Program-made: the position numbers and the translations under genes
Shown: positions 19,118-28,484 of the stretch, one piece after another
How the letters are laid out: every line of letters starts with the position of its first letter
Numbering within the stretch: position 1 is the first letter of the stretch
Source of the DNA: Candidatus Thiovulum stygium
GTDB taxonomy: Bacteria; Campylobacterota; Campylobacteria; Campylobacterales; Thiovulaceae
Direction of reading: 5' to 3'
DNA length: 64,000 nucleotides
NCBI GenBank assembly: GCA_021582295.1
Contig: CP091137.1
Location: 1,382,001 to 1,446,000 of the forward strand
Notes under the pieces: model-generated
What the model saw: the letters and a program-made list of their open reading frames with translations, nothing else
The model's database searches: none
What the model was told of the DNA's origin: nothing

Positions 19118-19951
19118 ATGGCTTTTGATTATGAAAAATATTTGAGAACTACAACGACTTTATGGTGTTGGGGTTGTGGCGACGGAATAATTATGAAAGC
19201 TGTTCTACGAGCAATTGAAAAACTCGAATGGAATATGAATGATGTTGCCGTTGTTTCTGGAATTGGTTGTTCTGGAAGATTTTCATCTTATATTAATGCA
19301 AATACTGTTCATACGACTCACGGACGAACAGTCGCATATGCTACAGGTATAAAATTGGCAAATCCTAATAAACATGTTATAGTCGTTGCTGGTGATGGTG
19401 ATGCTCTTGCAATTGGTGGAAATCATACAATTCATGGAGCAAGAAGAAATATAGACCTAAATTTTATTATTATTAATAATTTTATTTATGGTTTGACAAA
19501 CTCTCAAGTTTCTCCAACTACTCCAAAAGGTATGTGGACTGTAACTACACAATATGACAATATCGATCCAACTTTTGATGCTTGTGAATTAGGTAAAGCT
19601 GCTGGTGCAACTTTTGTAGCTCGAGAAACTGTTCTTGATCCGAAAAAACTTGAAAAAATATTTGTCGAGGGTTTTCAACATCGAGGATTCTCTTTCTTTG
19701 ACATTTTTTCTAACTGTCATGTTAATTTAGGTAGAAAAAATAAAATGGCTTCTGCTATGGAAAATTTAACTTGGATTGATGAAATTACAGTTTCTAAAAA
19801 TAAATTTGAAAAAATGAGTGCTGAAGAAAAAGCTGGAAAATTCCCTACTGGAATTCTTCATCACGATACAACTCAAATTGAATATTGCGATGCTTACGAT
19901 AAAGTTATTGAAGCTGCTCAAAAACATACTCTTGTTAGAAATTTAAAATAG
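19118..19951 (+). CDS. oorB: 2-oxoglutarate:acceptor oxidoreductase beta subunit (thiamine diphosphate binding)
   Basis: A 277-residue subunit. WCWGCGDGIIMKAVLRAI and GIGCSGRFSSY carry cluster and cofactor contacts. The thiamine diphosphate motif begins at GDGDALAIGGNHTIHGARRN and ends at IIINNFIYGLTNSQ. I start it at 19118, where AAAGGAG precedes the ATG; an earlier in-frame start at 19040 would lie deep inside oorA. Same operon as oorA and oorC. Confidence 0.93.
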   Translation: MAFDYEKYLRTTTTLWCWGCGDGIIMKAVLRAIEKLEWNMNDVAVVSGIGCSGRFSSYINANTVHTTHGRTVAYATGIKLANPNKHVIVVAGDGDALAIGGNHTIHGARRNIDLNFIIINNFIYGLTNSQVSPTTPKGMWTVTTQYDNIDPTFDACELGKAAGATFVARETVLDPKKLEKIFVEGFQHRGFSFFDIFSNCHVNLGRKNKMASAMENLTWIDEITVSKNKFEKMSAEEKAGKFPTGILHHDTTQIEYCDAYDKVIEAAQKHTLVRNLK

Positions 19952-19964
19952 GGGTTATACAAAA

Positions 19965-20516
19965 ATGATTCAAATTAGATTTACAGGTGTTGGTGGGCAA
20001 GGTGTTTTATTAGCTGGTGAAATTTTTGGAGCTGCAAAAATTAAAGCTGGTGGCTATGGTGTAAAAGCTGCAACATATACTTCTCAAGTTCGAGGTGGTG
20101 CAACTGTTGTAGATATTTTACTTGACGATGAAGAAATTTTGTATCCATATGCAAATGATGGTGAAATCGAATTTATGCTTTCGACTGCAAATATTTCATA
20201 TCAACAATTTAAAAATGGTGTGAAACTTGGTGGAACAATTGTTGTTGATCCAAATTTAGTTCATCCATCTGATGAAGATAGAACAAAATGGAAAATTTAT
20301 GAAATTCCAGTTATAACAATAGCAAAAGAGGAAGTTGGTAATGTTATTACTCAATCTGTTGTTGCTCTTGCTGTAACACAAACTTTCTTAAATCCATTAG
20401 ATCGAGATTTATTGTTTCAAACAATGATTTCAAAAGTTCCTGCTAAAGTTCGCGATGTAAATAAAAAAGCATTTGAACTTGGTGAAAAATATGCTCGAGA
20501 TGCAATGAGCAAATAA
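19965..20516 (+). CDS. oorC: 2-oxoglutarate:acceptor oxidoreductase gamma subunit
   Basis: A 183-residue subunit that opens with IRFTGVGGQGVLLAGEIFG and continues with YTSQVRGGATVVDILL, both diagnostic for the gamma domain of 2-keto acid oxidoreductases. It is the last gene of the oor operon and is followed by a clear hairpin terminator. Confidence 0.93.
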   Translation: MIQIRFTGVGGQGVLLAGEIFGAAKIKAGGYGVKAATYTSQVRGGATVVDILLDDEEILYPYANDGEIEFMLSTANISYQQFKNGVKLGGTIVVDPNLVHPSDEDRTKWKIYEIPVITIAKEEVGNVITQSVVALAVTQTFLNPLDRDLLFQTMISKVPAKVRDVNKKAFELGEKYARDAMSK

Positions 20517-20534
20517 TTTATTAATTTATTTTAG

Positions 20535-20553
20535 CCCCATTTATACAATGGGG
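20535..20553 (+). terminator. Rho-independent terminator of oorDABC
   Basis: CCCCATT pairs with AATGGGG around a five-base loop and is followed by TTTCTCC and a T-rich stretch. It begins 18 bases after the oorC stop. Confidence 0.75.
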
Positions 20554-20622
20554 TTTCTCCAAATTTTTTCTTTCCTTTCAACTTCTAAATTTTATAAAAA
20601 TATTTACAACTTCTAATAAATA

Positions 20623-20631
20623 TGCTATACT
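20623..20631 (+). promoter_or_regulatory. Extended -10 promoter for metE
   Basis: TGCTATACT is a good extended -10 element. It leaves a leader of about 100 bases before metE. The leader is A+T-rich and I do not see the features of a known SAM or cobalamin riboswitch in it. Confidence 0.45.
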
Positions 20632-20737
20632 TTCCGACTAAATATTAATAATTATATATAGATTTATTTACATCTTATTTATTATAAGTATATATATAGC
20701 TACTTTAATTAATCAAAATAGATCGGATCGATAACAA

Positions 20738-23014
20738 ATGAAAAGTTATGTTTTAGGTTTTCCAAGAATTGGAGAACAGCGAGAATTAAAAGTTTCGCTT
20801 GAGAGTTATTGGAAGGGAAATATATCTCTTCAAGATCTCGAAGCAACAGCAAAAGATTTACGAGCTAGACATTGGAAATATCAAGCAAATGCAGAAATAG
20901 ATTGTTTTTCAGTAAATGATTTTAGTATGTATGACGGAATGTTAGACATGATGTTTTTATTTGGAGCTATTCCAAATAGATTTAAAGATATCGAAAATCG
21001 AACTGCTAGATATTTTGCAATGGCAAGAGGTGATAAAACTCATACAGCTATGGAAATGACCAAATGGTTTAATACAAATTATCACTATATTGTTCCTGAA
21101 CTTTCACAAAATGATGAATTAAATCTTGATATTTCTAAAATTGTTTCCGAATATCGTGAAGCTCGAGAAATAGTTTCTGAAAGTTCGCTTAAAATAAATA
21201 TTGTCGGAATCATTACTTTCTTAAAATTATCAAAAAGAATTGATAATAAATCAAACACATTAGAATTTTTCGATAAATATTTAGCAATATATTCGGAATT
21301 AATCTCTAAATTATCAAAAATTGATGTACAAGTTGTTATTCAATTTGATGAACCAACTTTTGTTACTTCAATTGGTAGTGAAGAATTATCGCTTTTAAAA
21401 ATTGCTTATGACAAATTAGGCACAGTTGCTGAAAATGTAAAAATTATTGTTGCAACATATTTTGATCATTCTGTTGAAGCTACAAAAGTTCTTGTTAATA
21501 CTCGCATTAATGCTATTGCCCTTGATTTTATTCTTGGCGAAAAAAATATGGAAAGTCTTGAAATAATTGCAAAATCAGATAAAAGACTTCTTATCGGAAT
21601 CGTAAATGGTAGAAATATCTGGATTAATGAAATTCAAAAATCTATTGACTTATTAAATAAAATCGCCTTAATAGTTCCAAAAGAGAGAATTCGAATAGGA
21701 ACTTCAACTTCACTTTTACATGTTCCATATTCATTACAGTATGAGACAAAAATGGATAGTGAAATTAAATCTTGGTTATCTTATGCAGTTGAAAAACTTG
21801 ATGAGGTTGTAATCATTAACAAGCTATTTTTTGGTCAAATTTTATCTCACGAAGAGACAACTTTTTATAATAAAAATGTAAAAGCTGTTATTAGTCGAAA
21901 AACTTCAAATCGAGTATTTAATTCTGAAGTTCGATCTCAAGTTGAAAATTTTATTTTTAAACCTCGAGAAGATTTTTTAACTAGAATTCAAAAACAACAT
22001 TCTACTTTTAATTATCCTCCACTTGCTACAACTACAATTGGAAGTTTTCCACAAACTGCTGAAGTTCGAAAAGCGAGAAGTGATTACAAAGCTGGAAAAA
22101 TTTCAAATGATGAATATAATAATTTCTTAAAATTAGAAATTTCAAAAACTATTAAATTTCAAGAAGATATTGGCTTAGATGTATTAGTTCATGGAGAATT
22201 TGAACGAAATGATATGGTCGAATATTTTGGCGAACAACTTGACGGTTTTGCATTTTCTCAAAATGGTTGGGTTCAATCTTATGGTTCAAGATGTGTTAAA
22301 CCGCCACATATTTTTGGAGATGTTAGCCGACCAAAACCGATGACAGTTGATTGGATTTCATATGCTCAATCACTTTCGACTAAAAAAGTTAAAGGTATGC
22401 TAACTGGTCCAGTAACAATTTTGGCATGGTCTTTTGTTAGAGATGATCAACCAAAAAGTGAAACTTCACGACAAATTGCTTTTGCAATTCGAGACGAAAT
22501 CGAAGATTTAGAAAAAGCAGGAATCGATATGATTCAAGTTGATGAAGCAGCTTTTAAAGAGGGTTATCCGCTTCGACGAGAAGATATTCCAATTTATGAA
22601 AAATGGGCTGTTGATGACTTTTTAGTTGCAACTGCTGTTGTTAAACCAACTACTCAAATTCATACACATATGTGTTATTCTGAATTTGATGACATTATCA
22701 AAACAATTGAAGCAATGGATGCTGATGTCATCTCGATTGAGACAAGTAGAAGCGGAAATTCACTTTTAAAAGTATTTGAACAAGTTGGTTATAAACAAGA
22801 AGTTGGACCAGGAGTTTATGATATTCATTCGCCACGAGTTCCAAGTGTTGATGAAATGGTAAAACAAATTGATTTATTACTTCAAGTATTGCCAGAACGA
22901 CAACTTTGGATTAATCCAGATTGTGGTTTAAAAACTCGAGGTTGGGCTGAAGTTGAACCATCATTAAAAAATATGGTTGAAGCTGTAAAAGTCGTAAGAG
23001 CTAAAAGAATTTAA
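20738..23014 (+). CDS. metE: Cobalamin-independent methionine synthase
   Basis: A 758-residue enzyme that transfers the methyl group of 5-methyltetrahydropteroyl-triglutamate to homocysteine. It has the duplicated barrel architecture: an N-terminal half beginning SYVLGFPRIGEQRELK and a C-terminal half beginning TTTIGSFPQTAEVRKAR. Zinc ligands are visible as the His and Cys of THMCYSEF and the Cys of NPDCGLKTRGW, with the Glu of VDEAAFKEGY also typical. Length is normal. The GGATCG before ATG is a weak ribosome site. It ends at a hairpin built from two inverted GATGAGGT copies. Confidence 0.95.
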   Translation: MKSYVLGFPRIGEQRELKVSLESYWKGNISLQDLEATAKDLRARHWKYQANAEIDCFSVNDFSMYDGMLDMMFLFGAIPNRFKDIENRTARYFAMARGDKTHTAMEMTKWFNTNYHYIVPELSQNDELNLDISKIVSEYREAREIVSESSLKINIVGIITFLKLSKRIDNKSNTLEFFDKYLAIYSELISKLSKIDVQVVIQFDEPTFVTSIGSEELSLLKIAYDKLGTVAENVKIIVATYFDHSVEATKVLVNTRINAIALDFILGEKNMESLEIIAKSDKRLLIGIVNGRNIWINEIQKSIDLLNKIALIVPKERIRIGTSTSLLHVPYSLQYETKMDSEIKSWLSYAVEKLDEVVIINKLFFGQILSHEETTFYNKNVKAVISRKTSNRVFNSEVRSQVENFIFKPREDFLTRIQKQHSTFNYPPLATTTIGSFPQTAEVRKARSDYKAGKISNDEYNNFLKLEISKTIKFQEDIGLDVLVHGEFERNDMVEYFGEQLDGFAFSQNGWVQSYGSRCVKPPHIFGDVSRPKPMTVDWISYAQSLSTKKVKGMLTGPVTILAWSFVRDDQPKSETSRQIAFAIRDEIEDLEKAGIDMIQVDEAAFKEGYPLRREDIPIYEKWAVDDFLVATAVVKPTTQIHTHMCYSEFDDIIKTIEAMDADVISIETSRSGNSLLKVFEQVGYKQEVGPGVYDIHSPRVPSVDEMVKQIDLLLQVLPERQLWINPDCGLKTRGWAEVEPSLKNMVEAVKVVRAKRI

Positions 23015-23030
23015 CTAAATCTATATCTAT

Positions 23031-23064
23031 TGATGAGGTAACATAAAATTTAATTACCTCATCA
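23031..23064. terminator. Bidirectional terminator made of inverted GATGAGGT octamers
   Basis: TGATGAGGTAA (23031-23041) pairs perfectly with TTACCTCATCA (23054-23064) across a 12-base loop. It stands between the convergent metE and the GT-B-like gene. The arms contain one octamer in each orientation, the arrangement seen for uptake sequences in Neisseria and Pasteurellaceae terminators. Confidence 0.8.
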
Positions 23065-23081
23065 TGAACTTTTTTAAAATT

Positions 23082-23939
23082 CTATTTTAGCCAACTCAAA
23101 ATTTTGTTACGAATTTTCTCATTATTATTATCTGGTTTAATAATTTGATGATTTTTTACAATTAGATTATTAATTGTTTCATAATTAAACTGTTGCAAAA
23201 TTGGAACACCAAATTTCTCTAAAATATTATTTCCAAAATCTGGACGATCTATTCGTTCTACAAAAATAGGAATTCCATTTGAAGCTAAAGTTTCAAGAGC
23301 AGTTTGAAAAGAAAAAGTGATGACATATTTAGATTTTTTTATAATATTTACATATTCTTCATTTTCATGAATATTCTTAAAAGAATCTTTTAACTCATTT
23401 TCGTAACCCAAAAAATAGTAAAACCCCAAAAGCAGATCACTATCTATATTTTTTAAATTTGCTCTATTTTTATATAAAAACTTATCATAGTCATCATCAC
23501 CATAAAATATAATTTTTGATATGTTTTTATCAAGATTGTCAAAATATATTTGAGATATTGGATTTGCAGAAAGAATATTTTCACTATCGATTAAATGCGG
23601 ATTAATTAAAAATTCGCCTTTTTTTAATTGATCATTAGGATTAAGAGACAATCTAATAAATTTTTTAAAATATGAGAGCATTTCTATATGCTGAGTTTCA
23701 TTATGTTCATCAGAATCATAAATTAAAATATCTCCATGATTTGCAATATTAGGAATATTTCTAAGAACATCAATGCCAATAGCACCATTTATTCCAAAAT
23801 CTCTAGCACCAGAAGCAATTCTGAAATCACTAGTTAAAAGTCTGATATTTAGTTCAGGTAACGAATTTATAATTGCAACTGCTTTTCTAAATCTATCAAG
23901 TCCAAAACGGTGTCCAGTATGAACATAATAATAGATCAC
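23082..23939 (-). CDS. GT-B-fold-like protein, possibly PseG/glycosyltransferase-related
   Basis: A 285-residue protein opening with IYYYVHTGHRFGLDRFRKA, reminiscent of the GxG/H opening of PseG and MurG-type GT-B enzymes. Near residues 220-255 it has YVITFSFQTALETLASNGIP, which fits the nucleotide-sugar binding segment of that fold. I chose the GTG at 23939 because AAAGGAGA lies just upstream; extending to 23978 would have no ribosome site. Substrate is unknown. It stands alone between the metE terminator and the cheY promoter. Confidence 0.55.
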   Translation of the reverse strand: MIYYYVHTGHRFGLDRFRKAVAIINSLPELNIRLLTSDFRIASGARDFGINGAIGIDVLRNIPNIANHGDILIYDSDEHNETQHIEMLSYFKKFIRLSLNPNDQLKKGEFLINPHLIDSENILSANPISQIYFDNLDKNISKIIFYGDDDYDKFLYKNRANLKNIDSDLLLGFYYFLGYENELKDSFKNIHENEEYVNIIKKSKYVITFSFQTALETLASNGIPIFVERIDRPDFGNNILEKFGVPILQQFNYETINNLIVKNHQIIKPDNNNEKIRNKILSWLK

Positions 23940-24112
23940 ATAGTCTCCTTTAATAATTTTATGATATTCTACTATCAAATCAAAGATTCTAAGATTAATT
24001 TTTTATGAAATAAATTTTTAAAAAAAATAATATTTACTATATATGAGTGCTATTTTTATAACTCTTTTTGACTTTATATAAAAACTATATTAGAATTTAA
24101 ATTTAAACCATG

Positions 24113-24121
24113 TGCTATAAT
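24113..24121 (+). promoter_or_regulatory. Extended -10 promoter for cheY
   Basis: TGCTATAAT is a perfect extended -10 element, 34 bases before the cheY start. This is the best promoter match I see in the window. Confidence 0.6.
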
Positions 24122-24154
24122 GCCAATTTAAAATAAAATTTCGGAGGAGTCTTC

Positions 24155-24544
24155 TTGAAAATATTAGTTGTTGATGACAGCTCTACAATGAGAAGAATCA
24201 TAAAAAATACTTTAGCTCGACTTAATTATAAAGATGTTCTTGAAGCTGAAAATGGTGCAGAAGCTTGGGGCTTAATGGAATCTAATAAAGATTTAGGAAT
24301 GTTAATTACAGACTGGAACATGCCTGAAATGAATGGATTAGAACTTGTTAAAAAAGTTAGAGGTTCTGGACATTTTAATGAATTACCTATTATTATGGTT
24401 ACCACTGAAGGTGGAAAAACAGAAGTTATTGCAGCATTAAAAGCTGGAGTCAATAACTATATCGTAAAACCTTTTACACCTCAAGTTTTAAAAGAGAAAT
24501 TAGCTGCCGTTATGGGGGTTGATTCTGGATCGTCAGACGACTAA
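24155..24544 (+). CDS. cheY: Chemotaxis response regulator CheY
   Basis: A 129-residue single-domain receiver. It has the acidic pocket DDSS (residues 7-10), the phosphoacceptor Asp in LITDWNMPEMNG, the Thr in IIMVTTEGGKTEV and the Lys in YIVKPFTP. CheY-P binds the flagellar switch and also receives signals from receptors such as the one at 1307. The start is TTG with GGAGGAG upstream. Its 3' end overlaps prmA by 26 bases, as the cheY-prmA pairing in Campylobacter predicts. Confidence 0.95.
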   Translation: MKILVVDDSSTMRRIIKNTLARLNYKDVLEAENGAEAWGLMESNKDLGMLITDWNMPEMNGLELVKKVRGSGHFNELPIIMVTTEGGKTEVIAALKAGVNNYIVKPFTPQVLKEKLAAVMGVDSGSSDD

Positions 24545-25373
24545 TCATTACTACGAATTAGTAGTATCTCCATCAACTCATTATGATCTATTTTTAGATT
24601 TTCTCCTTCAAATCTATGAAAACGGTTTTGAGGAGCAAGATGGTTCATTTATTTTAAGAGACAATGAACCTCTTGATGAGACACAATGGGCTTTAGAATA
24701 TTTTAACGAAGAGCTGAAAAAAAATTTACAAGTTGATATAAAATTAGAAATTAATCAAAAAAAGCTTGAAAATATCGATTGGGTTGATGCTTTTAAAAAA
24801 AGTGTTCAACCTATATATATAGCACCGTTTTATATTCATCAAAGCTGGAATGAACCAAAAGAAAATGCAATAAATTTAGTTTTAGATCCTGCTCTTGCTT
24901 TTGGTTCTGGACATCACGAAACTACATCTTCAGTTATACAAATATTAATAAATATAGCTCAAAAGGATGATATTATTTTAGATGTTGGAACAGGTAGTGG
25001 AATTTTATCACTCGTTTGTTCAAAAATTGGTTCAACAATCGATTTTTGCGATATTGATCCATTATCTATTGAAAGTGCAATATATAATTTCAAAAAAAAT
25101 AATTTAACTTATAGAAACTTTTGGATTGGTTCTGCAAATACTACTAATGAAACTTATTCTTTAGTTATAGCAAATATTATTCCAGATGTAATTATTGCCA
25201 TTTCACAACATTTAAATAATCGAGTAAAAAATGGCGGAAAACTATTATTATCAGGTATTTTATCAGGTAAAGATGATTCTGTTATTGAACGATTTAAAAA
25301 TTTTAAACTTATACAAAAAGTTGAAAAAGGAGAGTGGATAACTCTACTTTTAGAAAAAAGGGATAATATATAA
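24519..25373 (+). CDS. prmA: Ribosomal protein L11 methyltransferase
   Basis: A 284-residue SAM-dependent methyltransferase that modifies L11. The diagnostic stretch is LDPALAFGSGHHETTSS, followed by the SAM motif ILDVGTGSGILSLVCSKIG and the catalytic LVIANIIPDV. The TTG at 24519 is the only start that keeps the normal N-terminus (HYYELVVS); it overlaps cheY and has GGGGG just before it. It ends one base into aroF. Confidence 0.9.
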   Translation: MILDRQTTNHYYELVVSPSTHYDLFLDFLLQIYENGFEEQDGSFILRDNEPLDETQWALEYFNEELKKNLQVDIKLEINQKKLENIDWVDAFKKSVQPIYIAPFYIHQSWNEPKENAINLVLDPALAFGSGHHETTSSVIQILINIAQKDDIILDVGTGSGILSLVCSKIGSTIDFCDIDPLSIESAIYNFKKNNLTYRNFWIGSANTTNETYSLVIANIIPDVIIAISQHLNNRVKNGGKLLLSGILSGKDDSVIERFKNFKLIQKVEKGEWITLLLEKRDNI

Positions 25374-26434
25374 TGATTTTAGTAATGAAGAATGGAGCAA
25401 CAACTGAAGAAATTGAGACAACTTCAAAACGGATTCGTGAATGGGGACATGAAGTTACTCTTGCGAAAGGTGAATTCCAAACAGTTATGGGAATCATCGG
25501 TGATAAACAAGATTTAGCTGGAAAACCTCTTCACACTTTACCAGGTGTTGATAAAGTTCTTGAAGTTTCAGCTCCTTATAAAAAAGCAAGTCGAGCTTTT
25601 CATCCAGATGATACTGTAATTGATGTAAATGGTGTAAAAATCGGTGGTGGTTATAGAAGTGTAATTGCTGGACCATGTTCAGTTGATAGTTACGATAATT
25701 TAATATTAATTGCAAAAGCTGTAAAAAATGCTGGTGCAACTATGTTAAGAGGTGGAGCTTTCAAACCACGAACAAGTCCATATTCGTTTCAAGGTAAAGG
25801 ACACGAAGGTCTTGAAATGTTGGCTGAAGTTCGACGAGAAACTGGATTACCAATTGTTACAGAATTAATGAGTGAAAAAGATATCGATCTAGTTTATCAA
25901 TATGCTGATGTTATTCAAATTGGTGCTAGAAATATGCAAAATTTTGCTCTTTTAAAAGAAATTGGTAAATTAGGCAAACCTGTTATTTTAAAAAATGGAA
26001 TTGCTTCAACTGTTCAAGAACATTTAATGTCTGTTGAATATGTTATGAGTGGAGGCTTAAATGATGTAATTATCGCTTTAAGAGGCACACGAAGTTATGA
26101 AACAGCTATGCGAAACAGTTTAGATGTTGGTATTGTTCCATATATGCAGAAATTAACTCATTTGCCAATTATTATCGATCCAAGTCATTCAGCTGGAAAA
26201 AGAGAATTTGTTAGTTCTTTGGCTTATGCTGGTATGGCAATCGGTGCAGATGGTGCAATTATTGAAGTTCATCCATGTCCAAGTTGTGCTTTATCTGATG
26301 GCGATCAAGCTCTTTTGCCTGAAGATTTCGCATATTTAATGGACAAAATTTCTAAACTTCAACCTTGGAATCAACGAGACTGGAGTAAAAATTTTGGTAA
26401 AATGCAAAATAGCAAATTTGGAGATACAAAATAG
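25373..26434 (+). CDS. aroF: 3-deoxy-7-phosphoheptulonate (DAHP) synthase with N-terminal regulatory domain
   Basis: A 353-residue enzyme that condenses PEP and erythrose 4-phosphate, the first step to aromatic amino acids. Residues 1-75 form the ferredoxin-like domain (ILVMKNGATTEEIE start) known in Thermotoga- and Bacillus-type synthases, where it gives feedback control. The barrel begins at GPCSVDSYDNL and includes LRGGAFKPRTSPYSFQG, IIDPSHSAGKREF and EVHPCPSCALSDGDQA. The start overlaps the prmA stop (TAATG). tatA follows with no gap. Confidence 0.93.
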   Translation: MILVMKNGATTEEIETTSKRIREWGHEVTLAKGEFQTVMGIIGDKQDLAGKPLHTLPGVDKVLEVSAPYKKASRAFHPDDTVIDVNGVKIGGGYRSVIAGPCSVDSYDNLILIAKAVKNAGATMLRGGAFKPRTSPYSFQGKGHEGLEMLAEVRRETGLPIVTELMSEKDIDLVYQYADVIQIGARNMQNFALLKEIGKLGKPVILKNGIASTVQEHLMSVEYVMSGGLNDVIIALRGTRSYETAMRNSLDVGIVPYMQKLTHLPIIIDPSHSAGKREFVSSLAYAGMAIGADGAIIEVHPCPSCALSDGDQALLPEDFAYLMDKISKLQPWNQRDWSKNFGKMQNSKFGDTK

Positions 26435-26674
26435 ATGAGTATGCCAAGTGGTTTTGAATTAATACTAATTTTATTAGTAGTTTTATTATTATTTGGTGGT
26501 CGTAAAATTCCAGAATTAATGAAAGGCATTGGAACTGGTATTAAAAATTTTAAAGAAGCCGTTAAAGATGATAATAATCAATCTGAAGTTATAGCAAATA
26601 TAAATCAGTCTATTAATTCTCAACAACCTCATCAAACTAAATCTAATTCAAACTCTCAAGAATCAAAAGTATAA
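26435..26674 (+). CDS. tatA: Twin-arginine translocase subunit TatA/E
   Basis: A 79-residue protein with one N-terminal membrane helix, the [20 protein letters not shown] amphipathic hinge (residues 24-43) and a polar Gln/Ser/Asn-rich tail. TatA forms the pore for folded proteins. No tatB or tatC is near. The start directly abuts the aroF stop. An antisense GATGAGGT at 26626 falls in the tail. Confidence 0.92.
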   Translation: MSMPSGFELILILLVVLLLFGGRKIPELMKGIGTGIKNFKEAVKDDNNQSEVIANINQSINSQQPHQTKSNSNSQESKV

Positions 26675-26706
26675 TATAAATTTATATTTTATGAAATATA
26701 AATAAA

Positions 26707-27588
26707 ATGGTTAATATTAAACCGAATAAAATCGAACGAGTAGGATTCTTTTTAAGACCAAATAAGCCTGAATTAGGTAATTCTTTTCATATTTTACGAG
26801 AACTTTTTGAAAAATATGGAGTTGAAGTCTCAATTGAAAGTGAAAGTGCAAAAATGATTGGAGAAAAAGGCGAAGAGTGTTCAACTTTAGCAAAAGAATC
26901 TGATATTTTAATATCTTTCGGTGGAGATGGAACTCTTCTTTCAACAGCTAGAAAAACTTTTTATTATAGAAAACCTATTTTACCGATTAATGGCGGAAAT
27001 TTAGGTTTTTTAGTTGATTTAAATATCGATGAGGTTGAAAAATTTATACCTTTGTTATTAAAAGGTGAATATTTTTTAGAAAAAAGAGATGCATTTAAAG
27101 TTGATTTTAAATGGCGAGAAAGTGAATTCGCTTTAAACGATCTATTTATAACAAATACAAAACGAATGAAAATGACAACAGTTCATGTATATCGTTTTGA
27201 TGAACGAATTGGCGAAAAAGTATTAATAAATAGCTATAATGGTGATGCACTTATAATTTCAACTCCAACTGGTTCAACTGCTTACAATTTATCTTCTGGT
27301 GGACCAATTTTATATCCAGAAATGGTTGGATATGTTTTAACTCCTATGGCTCCACATTCTTTGACTCAAAGACCTATTGTTTTACCTCCATCTATTGAAA
27401 TTTGTGTTAGTTCTGGTTCAGATAGCATTTTAGCTATTGATGGACAAAAAAATATCAAACTAGAGAAAGAAAGTTTTGCGAAAATATCAATACATTCTGA
27501 TCCAATTCAAATTATTAGAGTTAAAAACTATAATTTTTTTAATACACTTCGTAAAAAATTAAATTGGGGTTATTTAACTAATAGTTAA
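26707..27588 (+). CDS. nadK: NAD kinase
   Basis: A 293-residue enzyme that makes NADP. It carries the GGDGTLLSTAR motif (residues 74-84), INGGNLGFLVDL and the NE/D-type STPTGSTAYNLSSGGP substrate motif. Length is standard. It is the last gene of the cheY-prmA-aroF-tatA-nadK run and is followed by a large inverted repeat. Octamer in sense at 27028. Confidence 0.95.
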   Translation: MVNIKPNKIERVGFFLRPNKPELGNSFHILRELFEKYGVEVSIESESAKMIGEKGEECSTLAKESDILISFGGDGTLLSTARKTFYYRKPILPINGGNLGFLVDLNIDEVEKFIPLLLKGEYFLEKRDAFKVDFKWRESEFALNDLFITNTKRMKMTTVHVYRFDERIGEKVLINSYNGDALIISTPTGSTAYNLSSGGPILYPEMVGYVLTPMAPHSLTQRPIVLPPSIEICVSSGSDSILAIDGQKNIKLEKESFAKISIHSDPIQIIRVKNYNFFNTLRKKLNWGYLTNS

Positions 27589-27599
27589 ATTAAAACGGA

Positions 27600-27673
27600 A
27601 CTATTCCCTACAATTTTTTAAAACAATAAATCAAATTATAAAAAGTAATAATTATTAAAATGTAGGGAATAGT
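27600..27673. repeat. 13-bp inverted repeat with a long loop between nadK and kdsB
   Basis: ACTATTCCCTACA (27600-27612) is repeated inverted as TGTAGGGAATAGT (27661-27673) around 48 A+T-rich bases. A further partial copy, ACTATTCCG, follows at 27679-27687 and echoes the CGGAACTATTCC at the left edge. It lies between convergent genes, so termination is likely, but the extra copies suggest the remains of a small repeat element. Confidence 0.5.
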
Positions 27674-27755
27674 CAGAGACTATTCCGCTGAAATAAAAAA
27701 TTGCTAATTATTTCTGTGTCATGGCACGAAAATAACGAAATTGGAAGATGTCGAT

Positions 27756-28484
27756 TTATTTGCCTCCACATATAATTTTTCTAACAGATTCTAAATCTTC
27801 AAAAGTATCAACTCCTATTGATTTGTATTCTGTAGTAATCATTTTAATTTTATAGCCATTTTCAATTGCTCGAAGTTGTTCCAATTTTTCAATTTTTTCA
27901 AGTTTAGTCTCTTGTAATTTTGAATAAATTTCTAAAAAACTGCAACTATAACCATAAATTCCAATATGTTGAAAATAGTCTAAATTTAAAAGTGAATCAC
28001 GATTAAACGGAATCGGCGAACGAGAAAAATAGATAGCATTATCAAATTTATCAGTAATGACTTTGACAATATTTGGATTATTTAAATCAGCTAGATTATT
28101 TATAATTCGCATTGCACTAGCAAATTCAACTTTTCCAGCTAAATTTAAAATCTGATTTATAATTTGTGGATCAATAAGAGGTTCATCACCTTGAAGATTA
28201 ACAATAAAATCTAAATCTAAATTTTGAACAGCTTCAGCAATACGATCAGTTCCAGATTGATGAGATTCACTTGTTAAAATAGCAACACCACCAATCTTTT
28301 CGATTATTTCTATAATTTGAATATTATCAGTTGCAACGATAACCTCATCAGCATTACTTTTTTTTGCTTGTTCATAAACTCTTTGAATTAAACTTTTTCC
28401 GCAAATATCTAAAATCATTTTATTTGGTAATCGAGTAGATTTTAATCTAGCAGGAATAATAATTCCAGTTTTATTTATTTTCAA
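27756..28484 (-). CDS. kdsB: CMP-KDO synthetase (3-deoxy-manno-octulosonate cytidylyltransferase)
   Basis: A 242-residue enzyme that activates KDO for lipopolysaccharide. The N-terminal IIPARLKSTRLPNKMILDI is the nucleotide-binding signature, and NLQGDEPLIDPQIINQIL carries the metal-binding Asp. The start overlaps the 3' end of coaE by four bases (ATGA). Octamer in sense at 28342. Confidence 0.95.
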   Translation of the reverse strand: MKINKTGIIIPARLKSTRLPNKMILDICGKSLIQRVYEQAKKSNADEVIVATDNIQIIEIIEKIGGVAILTSESHQSGTDRIAEAVQNLDLDFIVNLQGDEPLIDPQIINQILNLAGKVEFASAMRIINNLADLNNPNIVKVITDKFDNAIYFSRSPIPFNRDSLLNLDYFQHIGIYGYSCSFLEIYSKLQETKLEKIEKLEQLRAIENGYKIKMITTEYKSIGVDTFEDLESVRKIICGGK

